NCBI GenBank assembly: GCA_900556015.1
Contig: USNH01000020.1
Location: forward strand, 1 to 9,161
Source of the DNA: an uncultured Eubacteriales bacterium
GTDB taxonomy: Bacteria > Bacillota_A > Clostridia > Oscillospirales > Oscillospiraceae
DNA length: 9,161 bases
Direction: 5' to 3'
Shown: positions 1 through 7,016 of the stretch, one piece after another
Layout of the letters: each line of letters opens with the position of its first letter
How positions within the stretch are numbered: the stretch's first letter is position 1
Made by a program: the position numbers and the translations under genes
Notes under the pieces: model-generated
Told to the model about the DNA's origin: nothing
The model's input: the letters and a program-made list of their open reading frames with translations, nothing else
Databases searched by the model: none

Positions 1-1192
1 GGCGGACGATGGGCACTGCGCCGTAGCGCATGGCGATCATCTGGCTCAGGCCGCAGGGCTCGCTGCGGGAGGGCATGAGGAACAGGTCGGCGGCGGCGTA
101 GATGCGCCGGGACAGGCCCTCGGAATAGGTCAACTGGGCGGAGAGCCGCCCGCCGTACTGCCACGATTTTTGGCGGAAGAAGTCCTCATACCGCCACTCG
201 CCCGTGCCCAGCACCACGAACTGACAGCCGGTGGCCATGATACCGTCCATGGCCTCCTGGACTAAATCCAGCCCCTTGTGGCCCACCAGCCGCGTGACCA
301 TGGCGATGAGAGGCGTGTCCGCCTCGCAGGCCAGGCCCAGCTCCTCCTGAAGTGCGGCCTTGCAGGCGGCCTTGCCCGCCATGTGGTTTGCGTCATAGTG
401 GCTGGGCAGCGCCAGGTCGGCGGCGGGGTCGTAGCTGTCGGTGTCGATGCCGTTGACCACGCCGTGCATTTTCCAGCCCACCATATCCACCACGCTTGCC
501 ATGCCCTCGGCATAGGCCGGGTCGTGGAGCTGGGCGGCGTAGGTGGGGCTGACGGTGGTGACGGCATCGGCCATGAGCATCGCGCCCTTCATCAGGTTCA
601 CATCGCCGTCCATTTGCAGCGTGCCGTCATTATACCACCCTCTGTCAAGTCCGAAGAGCTGATCCACCGTGTCGCTGCCGAAGCGGCCCTGATACTCGAT
701 GTTGTGGATGGTGAACACGGTGCGGATACGCCGCACCTCTGGCCAGCGGGTGGCCACGTCCTTGAGGTAGATGGGGACGAGGGCCGTCTGCCAGTCGTTA
801 CAATGGAGCACGTCCGGCATCCAGTCCAGGCTGGGCATCAGGTCGATGACGGCCTTGGAGAAGAAGGCGAAGCGCTCGCCGTCGTCAAACTCGCCGTACA
901 GCCGGGGACGGGCGAAGTAGTGCTCGTTGTCCACGAAGTACCACGTTACGCCGCGGCTCTCCAGGGAGAACAGGCCGCAATACTCGTGCCGCCAGCCCAG
1001 ATCCACGTAGATATAGCGGCGGAACGTCATCTGCTGCCGCCACTGCTGGCCGATCTGCCCGTACAGCGGCAGGATCACCGCCACCTGGTCGCCGTTTTTC
1101 GCCAGTGCCGGGGGCAGACTGCCCGCCACGTCGGCAAGGCCGCCGGTCTTGCAGAAGGGGAACGCCTCGCCTGTTACATACAGAATACGCAT
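1..1192 (-). CDS. glgA: Glycogen synthase GlgA (ADP-glucose type), C-terminus cut by window edge
   Basis: Transfers glucose from ADP-glucose to the non-reducing end of alpha-1,4-glucan in the cytoplasm (family GT5). The first 397 codons are visible; the family is usually about 470-490 residues, so roughly the last 80-90 are off the left edge. The N-terminus MRILYVTGEAFPF is followed by KTGGLADV at residues 15-22, whose lysine is the ADP-glucose-binding residue in the family. Further marks are HCNDWQTALVP (130-140), TIHNIEYQGRF (161-171), HGVVNGID (243-250), the second Rossmann domain with VTRLVGHKGLDL (299-310), and SEPCGLSQM (377-385), which carries the conserved catalytic-domain Glu378. The ATG is chosen because GAGGAGG lies 7 bases upstream (1200-1206) and the start matches the family. 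It sits 16 bases after the glgD stop, the only non-overlapping junction in this operon. No frameshift or missing key residue is seen in the visible part. Confidence 0.97.
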   Translation of the reverse strand, partial: MRILYVTGEAFPFCKTGGLADVAGSLPPALAKNGDQVAVILPLYGQIGQQWRQQMTFRRYIYVDLGWRHEYCGLFSLESRGVTWYFVDNEHYFARPRLYGEFDDGERFAFFSKAVIDLMPSLDWMPDVLHCNDWQTALVPIYLKDVATRWPEVRRIRTVFTIHNIEYQGRFGSDTVDQLFGLDRGWYNDGTLQMDGDVNLMKGAMLMADAVTTVSPTYAAQLHDPAYAEGMASVVDMVGWKMHGVVNGIDTDSYDPAADLALPSHYDANHMAGKAACKAALQEELGLACEADTPLIAMVTRLVGHKGLDLVQEAMDGIMATGCQFVVLGTGEWRYEDFFRQKSWQYGGRLSAQLTYSEGLSRRIYAAADLFLMPSRSEPCGLSQMIAMRYGAVPIVR

Positions 1193-1208
1193 CGTGCCGC
1201 CTCCTCTC

Positions 1209-2321
1209 TCAGACCGTCGCGCCCTTGGCCACCACCATGGGGTAGCGCTCGTGGCCGGTCAGGGTCACGTTTTCGCTGATGGTGACGTACTTGTCGGTGA
1301 TGATGCCGCGGAGGGACGCGCCCTTCTTCACCACCGTGTCCTTGAACAGAATACAGTTTTCCACACTTGCACCCCGTTCAATACGCACGTTGCGGAACAG
1401 GATGCAGTTTTTTACGCTGCCCTGAATGTCACAGCCGTCGGCGATGAGGGAGTTGACACAGCCGCCGTCCGGGTCAATGTAGCCGGAGGGGGAGTCGCTC
1501 TCCTTGCCGTAGACAGGGCGCTGCGGGCAGAACAGGGCCTGCCGCACGCTGGTGTCCAGCAGCTCCATGCTGCGGTCGTAGTAGCTTTGCAGGGTGTTGA
1601 TGTGGGCGGCGTAGCCGTCGTAAACATAGCCGTACAGCTTCAGCCGAGAGCCCATCTCCTGCAGGATGTTGCGGCGCAGGCTGTATCCGTTGCGGCTGGC
1701 GCACTCCGCCACCAGCTCCAGCAGCAGGTCGCGCCGCAGGATGAACACATTCAGGCAGCGGTGGCCTGTGGGGGTATACAGGGCGTAGGCCGTGTCGGTG
1801 ATGCGGCCCGTGCCGTCCAGGGTGAAGTACGTGTCGTCCTCATCCCCCACGCCGGTGCTGCACACAGCGGTGATGTCCGCGCCGGTGTCGATATGGCGGC
1901 GGAACACGTCCTCCAGCGGCAGGTTCATCACCATGTCGCTGTCCGCCAGCACCACATAGTCCTGTCGGATGCCCTTGAGGTAGTTCATGACGCTGGCCAG
2001 CGCCTCCACCCTGCCCCGGAACTGGCCGTCGCCGCCCCGCCGCTCCGTGTAGGCAAAGGCGGGCAGCAGCGTCAAGCCGCCGAAGTTGCGGCTGAGATCC
2101 CAGCTCTTGCCGCTGCCCAGGTGGTCCAGCAGGGACTGGCACTTGCCGTGCATGATGACGCCCACATCGGTGATGCCGGCGTTGACCATGCTGGAGAGGA
2201 TGAAGTCGATGACCCGGTAATCCCCGCCGAAGGGGATCGAGCCGTGGACGCGGTTTTCGATGAGCTCACGCAGCCCGCTCTTTTTCTCATAGGAGAAGAT
2301 GATCCCGTGGAGTCCCTTCAT
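1209..2321 (-). CDS. glgD: Glucose-1-phosphate adenylyltransferase regulatory subunit GlgD
   Basis: 370-residue paralogue of GlgC. In Firmicutes GlgD assembles with GlgC and modulates ADP-glucose pyrophosphorylase; it is generally regarded as having little or no activity alone. The nucleotidyltransferase fold is recognisable from [20 protein letters not shown] (31-50) and [11 protein letters not shown] (123-133). The N-terminal AGGxGxRL nucleotide loop of GlgC is replaced by [16 protein letters not shown] (5-20), and the KPAVPFGGK element is reduced to HGSIPFGGD. The C-terminal part (about 285-370) has hexapeptide-like beta-helix repeats ([26 protein letters not shown] region). A reading frame open further upstream would give 403 residues, but the ATG at 2321 fits because AAGGAGGT lies 6 bases upstream and the protein then begins MKGLHGIIF as GlgD proteins do. 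That ATG overlaps the glgC TGA by four bases, suggesting translational coupling of the two subunits. Confidence 0.95.
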   Translation of the reverse strand: MKGLHGIIFSYEKKSGLRELIENRVHGSIPFGGDYRVIDFILSSMVNAGITDVGVIMHGKCQSLLDHLGSGKSWDLSRNFGGLTLLPAFAYTERRGGDGQFRGRVEALASVMNYLKGIRQDYVVLADSDMVMNLPLEDVFRRHIDTGADITAVCSTGVGDEDDTYFTLDGTGRITDTAYALYTPTGHRCLNVFILRRDLLLELVAECASRNGYSLRRNILQEMGSRLKLYGYVYDGYAAHINTLQSYYDRSMELLDTSVRQALFCPQRPVYGKESDSPSGYIDPDGGCVNSLIADGCDIQGSVKNCILFRNVRIERGASVENCILFKDTVVKKGASLRGIITDKYVTISENVTLTGHERYPMVVAKGATV

Positions 2322-3526
2322 GGCCGCACCTCCTTGCCGCTGACACCCAGCATCATTTTCGGTTCGATGGTCTCGCCCGCTGCCACAGCCGTCCCCGGCC
2401 CTAACACGGCGATGCCCCATTTGTCAAAGTCTACGCTGCCCGGTGTGCCGCCCACCACGGCGTTACGGCCCACCCGGCACTTCTCGCCCACGATGGCGTA
2501 GGACACCTTCGCGCCCGGTTCGATGACCGCGCCGGGCATGACCACGGAGTAGGACACCTCCGCGCCCTCGCCCACCGTTGTGCCGTAGCTGAGGACGGAG
2601 TTCTTCACCTCGCCCAGCACGGTGCAGCCCTTGGCGATGGCGCTGTTGCCCACATCGCCCGCCGGGCCGATATACGTGGGCGGGCAGGTGGGCGTGCGGC
2701 CATATATGCGCCACTTTTTATCCAGCAGGTTCAGCCCTGAGCCGGGGGACAGCATATCCATGTTGGCATCCCACAGGGAGTCCAGCGTGCCCACGTCCTT
2801 CCAGTAGCCCTCGAAGTGGTAGGCCACCAGCTTCTCGCCGGCGCGGAGCATCTCCGGGATGATGTTTTTGCCGAAGTCGTTCTCGCTGCGGGGATCGGCC
2901 TCGTCGTCGATGAGGTACTGGCGCAGCTTTTGCCAGGTGAAGATGTAGATGCCCATGGAGGCCAGGTTGCTCTTGGGATTTTTGGGCTTTTCCTCGAACT
3001 CGGTGATGTTGTCCGCGCCGTCCACGTTCATGATGCCAAAGCGGCTGGCATCCTCCCAGGGGACTTCCATGACGGAGATGGTACAGTCGGCCTTGGCCTC
3101 CTTGTGGCGGCGGAGCATATCGGAGTAGTCCATTTTGTAGATATGGTCGCCGGAAAGCACCAGCACGTACTCCGGGTCGTACAGGTCCACGAAGCCGATG
3201 TTCTGATAGATGGCGTTGGCCGTGCCCTTGTACCACACAGCGCCGCCGGCGGACTGGTAGGGCGGCAGGATGTGGACGCCGCCGTTGATGCGGTCCAGCT
3301 CCCAGGGCTGGCCGTTGCCGATGTAGCTGTTCAGCTCCAGCGGGCGGTACTGGGTCAGCACGCCCACGGTGTCGATGCCGGAGTTGGTGCAGTTGGACAG
3401 GGGAAAGTCGATGATGCGGAACTTGCCGCCGAAGGGGACGGCGGGCTTGGCCATATTGCCGGTGAGCACATACAGACGGCTGCCCTGGCCGCCGGCCAGC
3501 AGCATGGCCACACACTCTTTTTTCAT
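2318..3526 (-). CDS. glgC: Glucose-1-phosphate adenylyltransferase catalytic subunit GlgC
   Basis: Makes ADP-glucose and pyrophosphate from ATP and glucose-1-phosphate, the committed step of bacterial glycogen synthesis. The 402 residues are slightly longer than the roughly 380 of B. subtilis GlgC. The nucleotide loop is AGGQGSRL (11-18), followed by [20 protein letters not shown] (27-46). [10 protein letters not shown] (125-134) contains Asp127, which lines up with the catalytic metal-binding Asp of the E. coli enzyme. EEKPKNP (178-184) and GYWKDVGT (240-247) complete the glucose-phosphate site. A left-handed beta-helix domain with hexapeptide repeats runs from about 285 to 390 and ends in a GPGTAV...PKMMLGV tail. 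The start has AGGAGGT 8 bases upstream (3535-3541) and overlaps the glgB stop by four bases (ATGA). All active-site motifs are present, in contrast to the neighbouring GlgD, so this is the catalytic partner. Confidence 0.98.
   Translation of the reverse strand: MKKECVAMLLAGGQGSRLYVLTGNMAKPAVPFGGKFRIIDFPLSNCTNSGIDTVGVLTQYRPLELNSYIGNGQPWELDRINGGVHILPPYQSAGGAVWYKGTANAIYQNIGFVDLYDPEYVLVLSGDHIYKMDYSDMLRRHKEAKADCTISVMEVPWEDASRFGIMNVDGADNITEFEEKPKNPKSNLASMGIYIFTWQKLRQYLIDDEADPRSENDFGKNIIPEMLRAGEKLVAYHFEGYWKDVGTLDSLWDANMDMLSPGSGLNLLDKKWRIYGRTPTCPPTYIGPAGDVGNSAIAKGCTVLGEVKNSVLSYGTTVGEGAEVSYSVVMPGAVIEPGAKVSYAIVGEKCRVGRNAVVGGTPGSVDFDKWGIAVLGPGTAVAAGETIEPKMMLGVSGKEVRP
2328..2335 (-). promoter_or_regulatory. 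Ribosome binding site of glgD inside the glgC 3' end
   Basis: AAGGAGGT on the minus strand, a full anti-16S match, with a 6-base spacer to the ATG at 2321. It lies within the Lys-Glu-Val codons near the end of glgC. It decides the glgD start against the longer upstream-open frame. Confidence 0.85.
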
Positions 3527-5397
3527 CCTTGCGTACCTCCTGTTCGTTTATGTTTCCGCTTTCCGTGGCCCCGCAGCAGCACCGCGCCCAAGGGCGGGAT
3601 GGTCAGCGACAGGGACTGGCCCTTTCCGTGGGAGGGGATGGCCTCCACCGTCAGCTCCGTGCCCGATGGGGCGGCACAGCCGCTGCCGCCCCAGCAGGCG
3701 TCGTCCGTGTTGAACAGCACCTGATAGGCGGCCTTGTCCGGCACGCCGAAGCGGTAGTTTTCCCACGGCACAGGGGCGAAGTTCACGGCGCAGAGCAGCT
3801 CGTGGCCGGCTCTGTCACGCCGAAGGAACACCAGCACGTTATTGCGGTTGTCGTCCGCCACCAGCCACTCGAAGCCGTCCCAGTCCCGGTCGTTCTCCCA
3901 CAGGGCGCGGTTGCGGCGGTAGAGACGGTTCAGCTGGCGCAGGCATTCGTGGGTGGCCCGGCAGGCCGGGTCATCCAGCAGATACCAGTCAAGCTGGCCG
4001 CGGAAGTCCCATTCGTGCCACTGGGGCAGCTCGCTGCCCATGAACAGGAGCTTCTTGCCGGGGTGGCAGAGCATATAGGCGTAAAAGCCGCGGACACCGG
4101 CAAGCTGCCGCCAGTCGTCGCCGGGCATCTTGCCGCGAAGGCTGCCCTTCATGTGTACCACCTCGTCGTGGGACAGCGGCAGCACGTAGTTCTCGGAAAA
4201 GGCGTAGACCATGGAGAAGGTCACGTCGCGGTGGTGGTACTGGCGGAAGTAGGGATCCATCTTCAGGTAGTGGCACAGGTCGTTCATCCAGCCCATGTTC
4301 CACTTCAGGTTGAAGCCCAGGCCGCCCTCCTCCGGCGGGTATGTGACCAGCGGCCAGGCGGTGGACTCCTCCGCCACCATCAACGCGGCGGGATCAACGG
4401 CGAAGGCGGTCTGGTTCAGCTCACGGAGGAAGTCGATGGCCTCCAGATTCTCCCGTCCGCCGTTCTTGTTGGGCCGCCACGCGCCGCCCTGCCGGTCGTA
4501 GTCCAGGTACAGCATGGACGCCACCGCGTCCACACGGAGGCCGTCGATGTGGTATTCCCGCAGCCAGTAGGCGGCGGAGGACAGGAGGAAGTCCCGCACC
4601 TCGCGCTTGCCGAAGTCGAACACCCGCGTGCCCCAGCCGGCGTGCTCCCATTTCAGGGGGTCGCCGTACTCGTAGAGGCACGTGCCGTCAAACTCGATGA
4701 GGCCGTGGCTGTCCTTGCAGAAGTGGGCAGGCACCCAGTCCAGGATCACGCCCAGCCCCGCCCGGTGCAGCGCGTCCACCAGGGCCATAAAGTCATGGGG
4801 CGTGCCGTAGCGGCTGGTGGGAGCGAAGTAGCCGGTACACTGGTAGCCCCAGCTGTCGTCCAATGGATATTCCGTTACCGGCAGCAGCTCCACGAAGTTG
4901 TAGCCCATGCTTTTGACGTAGGCGGGCAGCTGGCGGGCCAGCTCACGGTAGCTCAGGGACGTGCCGTCCTCGTGACGCCGCCACGAGCCCAGGTGTACCT
5001 CGTAGATCAGCAGCGGGCCGTTTACCGGCGGCTGGGCCGCGCATTTCTCCCGCCACGCAGCATCATGCCAGTCGTAGCCGCCGATGTCGTAGACCTTGCT
5101 GTCCGTGCCGGGGCGGGTGGCCGCGTGGAAGGCGTAGGGGTCGGCCTTCCACACCGTGCGCCCGTCCGCGCCGGTGATGACGTACTTATAGCCGTCATAG
5201 ATTTTGGCATCGGGCTGGGTCAGCTCCCACACGCCGCCGTCCAGCCGCGTCATGGCGGCGCTCTGCCAGCCGTTGAAGTCTCCGGCCAGCGCCACGGCAC
5301 GGGCGTGTGGCGCCCACACGCGGAAGACATAGCCCGTCTCCGCCGGGTGCGCGCCGAAGTAGGTATACGCGCCGCAGCGCGTCAGCAGCTCCGTCAT
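3523..5397 (-). CDS. glgB: 1,4-alpha-glucan branching enzyme GlgB (GH13)
   Basis: Cuts alpha-1,4-glucan and re-attaches the piece by an alpha-1,6 bond, creating the branches of glycogen. At 624 residues it is the short form, close to B. subtilis GlgB and lacking the extra N-terminal domain of the E. coli enzyme. An N-terminal CBM48 beta domain (about 10-100) includes [21 protein letters not shown]. The GH13 barrel (about 125-480) shows [16 protein letters not shown] (171-186), ILDWVPAHF (218-226), [15 protein letters not shown] (286-300) with nucleophile Asp290, VAEEST (341-346) with acid/base Glu343, and LSHDEVVH (408-415) with Asp411. A C-terminal beta domain (about 525-610) ends in a basic tail, GKRKHKR. 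The start has AAGGAG 8 bases upstream (5406-5411). It is the first gene of the glg operon, with a strong promoter upstream. Position 416 is Met where many branching enzymes have Gly after EVVH. Confidence 0.98.
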   Translation of the reverse strand: MTELLTRCGAYTYFGAHPAETGYVFRVWAPHARAVALAGDFNGWQSAAMTRLDGGVWELTQPDAKIYDGYKYVITGADGRTVWKADPYAFHAATRPGTDSKVYDIGGYDWHDAAWREKCAAQPPVNGPLLIYEVHLGSWRRHEDGTSLSYRELARQLPAYVKSMGYNFVELLPVTEYPLDDSWGYQCTGYFAPTSRYGTPHDFMALVDALHRAGLGVILDWVPAHFCKDSHGLIEFDGTCLYEYGDPLKWEHAGWGTRVFDFGKREVRDFLLSSAAYWLREYHIDGLRVDAVASMLYLDYDRQGGAWRPNKNGGRENLEAIDFLRELNQTAFAVDPAALMVAEESTAWPLVTYPPEEGGLGFNLKWNMGWMNDLCHYLKMDPYFRQYHHRDVTFSMVYAFSENYVLPLSHDEVVHMKGSLRGKMPGDDWRQLAGVRGFYAYMLCHPGKKLLFMGSELPQWHEWDFRGQLDWYLLDDPACRATHECLRQLNRLYRRNRALWENDRDWDGFEWLVADDNRNNVLVFLRRDRAGHELLCAVNFAPVPWENYRFGVPDKAAYQVLFNTDDACWGGSGCAAPSGTELTVEAIPSHGKGQSLSLTIPPLGAVLLRGHGKRKHKRTGGTQG

Positions 5398-5486
5398 GGC
5401 TCACGCTCCTTTTCTCTCTCGACTGTATCACACGTGCCCCGCCGAAACCGGCGAAACAGCCCGTCCTGACCTTTCGGTATCGTTAC
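5398..5486 (-). other. Probable 5' leader of the glgBCDA transcript
   Basis: Untranslated stretch of about 85-90 bases between the predicted transcription start (a purine near 5484-5487) and the glgB ATG. It contains a small stem-loop (5440-5453, five base pairs, four-base loop) and the glgB ribosome binding site. I recognise no known riboswitch or attenuator and see no T-tract that would make the stem a terminator. The extent rests on the promoter call. Confidence 0.5.
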
Positions 5487-5490
5487 CGAA
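5473..5490. promoter_or_regulatory. Palindromic candidate operator at the glg operon start point
   Basis: TTCGGTAACGATACCGAA read on the minus strand: eight of nine base pairs are symmetric around a central CG, with outer half-sites TTCGGTA and TACCGAA. It begins one base after the -10 box and spans the predicted start point, so only about half would be transcribed; this argues for a DNA-binding site rather than an RNA hairpin. An even palindrome with a central CG resembles operators of LacI/GalR-family regulators, which include CcpA and MalR. The regulator itself is not in the window and the family assignment is inference. Confidence 0.6.
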
Positions 5491-5491
5491 C

Positions 5492-5520
5492 ATTGTACCC
5501 CGTTTCCTTTTCGCCGTCAA
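5492..5520 (-). promoter_or_regulatory. Vegetative (sigma-A type) promoter of the glg operon
   Basis: Minus-strand -35 box TTGACG (5515-5520), a 17-base spacer (5498-5514) and -10 box TACAAT (5492-5497). Each box has one mismatch to TTGACA/TATAAT and the spacer has the optimal length. It lies between the XpaC terminator hairpin and glgB, in the correct orientation. It is the only strong promoter I see in the window. Confidence 0.85.
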
Positions 5521-5550
5521 TAAACGTTGCAAAATTTCTGCCAAATGCGC

Positions 5551-5584
5551 GAAAGGGAAACGCGGATCGCCGCGCTTCCCTTTT
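5551..5584 (-). terminator. Hairpin terminator after the XpaC-like gene
   Basis: Inverted repeat with 14-base arms (5552-5565 and 5570-5583) and a four-base loop, starting three bases after the TAA stop at 5587. In minus-strand RNA every position pairs, with one G-U wobble (5560/5575); in plus-strand RNA that position is an A-C mismatch. This favours use on the minus strand. The 3' arm ends in UUUCCCUUU but is followed by CGCGC rather than a U-tract, so intrinsic termination may be weak or the stem may mainly protect the 3' end. Confidence 0.6.
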
Positions 5585-5586
5585 GC

Positions 5587-6786
5587 TTATTCCTCCTGCT
5601 GCTGCACCGCCGTGCCGCCGCCCAGGCCGAAATCGTCCGCCACGCTGGCGGTATCCCGGCGCAGCATGGTCTCCATGACCCGTATGTCGCTGTCGATGTC
5701 CATGGCATCGCTGCGGTACAGCTCGTCCAGCTGGTGCTCGAAGCCCGCCACGATGCTGTCCATGGTTTTTTCGATCTTGGCCTTGGCCTGACTCAAATTC
5801 TCGCCGCTGACACCGGCCTCCTCGAAGGAGGCGTAGTTTTCCAGCAGCTTCAGCGTGGTGGGCAGGTAGTAGTTCAGGAACTTGCCCGCCGCGGCCCGCT
5901 TGTCCTCGTCGTCCTCGATGGCCTTGAAAATGCTGCCGGAGACCTGCTCCAGCCGGTCGATCTTGGCGCTGAGCGCCTCGTCGGCGATGCGGTCGTTCAG
6001 GTCGCGTATCTGATGGAGGACACCGTCATAGCCCTCCGCCGGGGCAGGGGCTTCCTGGGGCTGCCTGGCGGCGTTGGCCGCGGCGAAGTAGGCGCTGGCC
6101 GCCTCCTGAGAGCGGAACAGCATCCCGTTGCCCTTGTCGATATAGGCATTCTCGCCCCACAGGCCCTTTTCCAGCATGGCATCCAGGTCCTTCTCCAGCC
6201 GCTTTTCCGACACGTCCGCCGCACGGGCCAGGTGGGCCAGGGGGACGGCGGGCTTCTGCCCCGCCGTGCGGAGATAAGTGGCATAGCGCCGCTGGCGGCG
6301 CTTCAGGCCGCCGCTGCCCAGCAGCAGCGCCGCGCCGCTGGCCAACATGCCAGCGGGATAGAACAACTCGCTCAAAAATGTCCACAGGCTTCCGCCGCCC
6401 AGCAGCGCCGCCATGTTGCTTCCAAGGCCGGACAACAGCGTAACGCCGCCCAGCGCCGCCAAAATAATGCCGATGGTTTTCATGGTCTTGGTGCTCTTGT
6501 CGGTATAGACCGGCGTTTTCGTCACCTGCTGCACGGTCTGCTGCACCTTGGGCCCGGCCTGGGATGCGGTCTGACGCGGGGCGCGGTTTTTCCGCCCCGA
6601 GCTGTCGGACAGCTTGGAGATCAGCAGGATCAGGCCCACCGGCCACGCCACACTGAGCATGACGATGATGAAGATCCACGAGCCCAGGTCGTTGTTATTC
6701 TTTTCGCTGCCGCTTTTCCGGGGCGGAGGCGGCGGAGGCGCGCCCTCCGGGCGGAAGCCCTGGTTTTCGTCGTGTTGGTAGGCCAT
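5587..6786 (-). CDS. XpaC-family membrane protein (5-bromo-4-chloroindolyl phosphate hydrolysis protein family)
   Basis: 399 residues; the exact function of the family is not established despite its name. The N-terminus is hydrophilic with six consecutive prolines (17-22). Hydrophobic segments lie at about 36-58, 105-124 and 137-157, with a basic Thr/Gln-rich linker between the first two. Residues about 165-225 (RRYATYLRTAG...LEKDLDAMLEKGLW) resemble a small winged-helix fold. The C-terminal half is helical and carries the family signature: KIDRLEQVSGSIFKAIEDD (275-293), KFLNYYLPTTLKLLENY (302-318), and a DSIVAGFEHQLDELYRSDAMDIDSDI region (343-368). In many Firmicutes this C-terminal region belongs to XpaC, often encoded beside TelA (toxic anion resistance); no telA is visible here. 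The ATG overlaps the upstream TGA by one base (TGATG), so translation is probably coupled; AAGGGAG (6797-6803) is a modest ribosome binding site. Family call by recognition of the C-terminal motifs; the winged helix is inference. Confidence 0.82.
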   Translation of the reverse strand: MAYQHDENQGFRPEGAPPPPPPRKSGSEKNNNDLGSWIFIIVMLSVAWPVGLILLISKLSDSSGRKNRAPRQTASQAGPKVQQTVQQVTKTPVYTDKSTKTMKTIGIILAALGGVTLLSGLGSNMAALLGGGSLWTFLSELFYPAGMLASGAALLLGSGGLKRRQRRYATYLRTAGQKPAVPLAHLARAADVSEKRLEKDLDAMLEKGLWGENAYIDKGNGMLFRSQEAASAYFAAANAARQPQEAPAPAEGYDGVLHQIRDLNDRIADEALSAKIDRLEQVSGSIFKAIEDDEDKRAAAGKFLNYYLPTTLKLLENYASFEEAGVSGENLSQAKAKIEKTMDSIVAGFEHQLDELYRSDAMDIDSDIRVMETMLRRDTASVADDFGLGGGTAVQQQEE

Positions 6787-6998
6787 CAGTTCTGCTCTCC
6801 CTTTCCCTTCAGCTTGCGCTTGTTGCCCTTTTCATCCACGATGTAGGTGTTCTCCAGCACGCTGCGGGCGTTGGCCATCACCGCGTTCAGGTATTCCTGA
6901 CGCAGCGCGTCCCGCTCCGCCGTCTCCTCCGCCGTCAGGCCCTCGGCCTTGGCCTTGTGGGCCAGCTCGTTGATGCGGGCTATCTTTTTCTCGTCCAT
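6786..6998 (-). CDS. UPF0291 / DUF896 (YnzC-like) small protein
   Basis: 70 residues matching the UPF0291 family: KKIARINELAHKAKAEGLTAEE (4-25) followed by ERDALRQEYLNAVMANARSVLENTYIVDEKG (28-58) and a lysine-rich tail. The first half forms a helix-turn-helix-like hairpin of two alpha helices in B. subtilis YnzC, which sits in the SOS yneA-yneB-ynzC operon there; molecular function is not established. There is no LexA-type context in this window. AAAGGAAG (7006-7013) lies 7 bases upstream of the ATG, and the gene starts 18 bases after the ylmH stop. The last base of its TGA is the first base of the XpaC-like ATG. Confidence 0.9.
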   Translation of the reverse strand: MDEKKIARINELAHKAKAEGLTAEETAERDALRQEYLNAVMANARSVLENTYIVDEKGNKRKLKGKGEQN

Positions 6999-7016
6999 TT
7001 TCTATCTTCCTTTCCC

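Noticed and set aside
2322..2420. Extended glgD start at 2420
   Set aside because: The extra 33 residues are an out-of-frame reading of the end of glgC; a perfect ribosome binding site precedes the ATG at 2321.
278..2501. Long plus-strand open frames opposite glgA and glgD (278-1279 and 1149-2501)
   Set aside because: Same codon-phase artefact: both are in register with the minus-strand genes, show low-complexity composition, and have no convincing domain.
5440..5453. Small stem-loop in the glg leader as a riboswitch or attenuator
   Set aside because: Only five base pairs, no U-tract and no match to a riboswitch class that I know; kept only as a remark in the leader entry.
3529..5469. A 646-codon plus-strand open frame spanning the whole of glgB, longer than glgB itself
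   Set aside because: Its codon boundaries coincide with those of glgB, so its stops would have to be TTA, CTA or TCA codons in glgB. Those are rare in GC-rich genes, which keeps the antisense frame open. The translation is Val/Gln/His/Ala-rich with no recognisable domain, while glgB has all its catalytic motifs.
6720..6744. GGCGGAGGC-type short repeat
   Set aside because: It simply encodes the proline run of the XpaC-like protein and is not a separate repeat element.
5527..6846. Plus-strand open frame of 439 codons opposite the XpaC-like gene
   Set aside because: In codon register with the minus-strand gene; composition rich in Ala, Gln, Arg and Val with no motif. It also starts within the terminator region.
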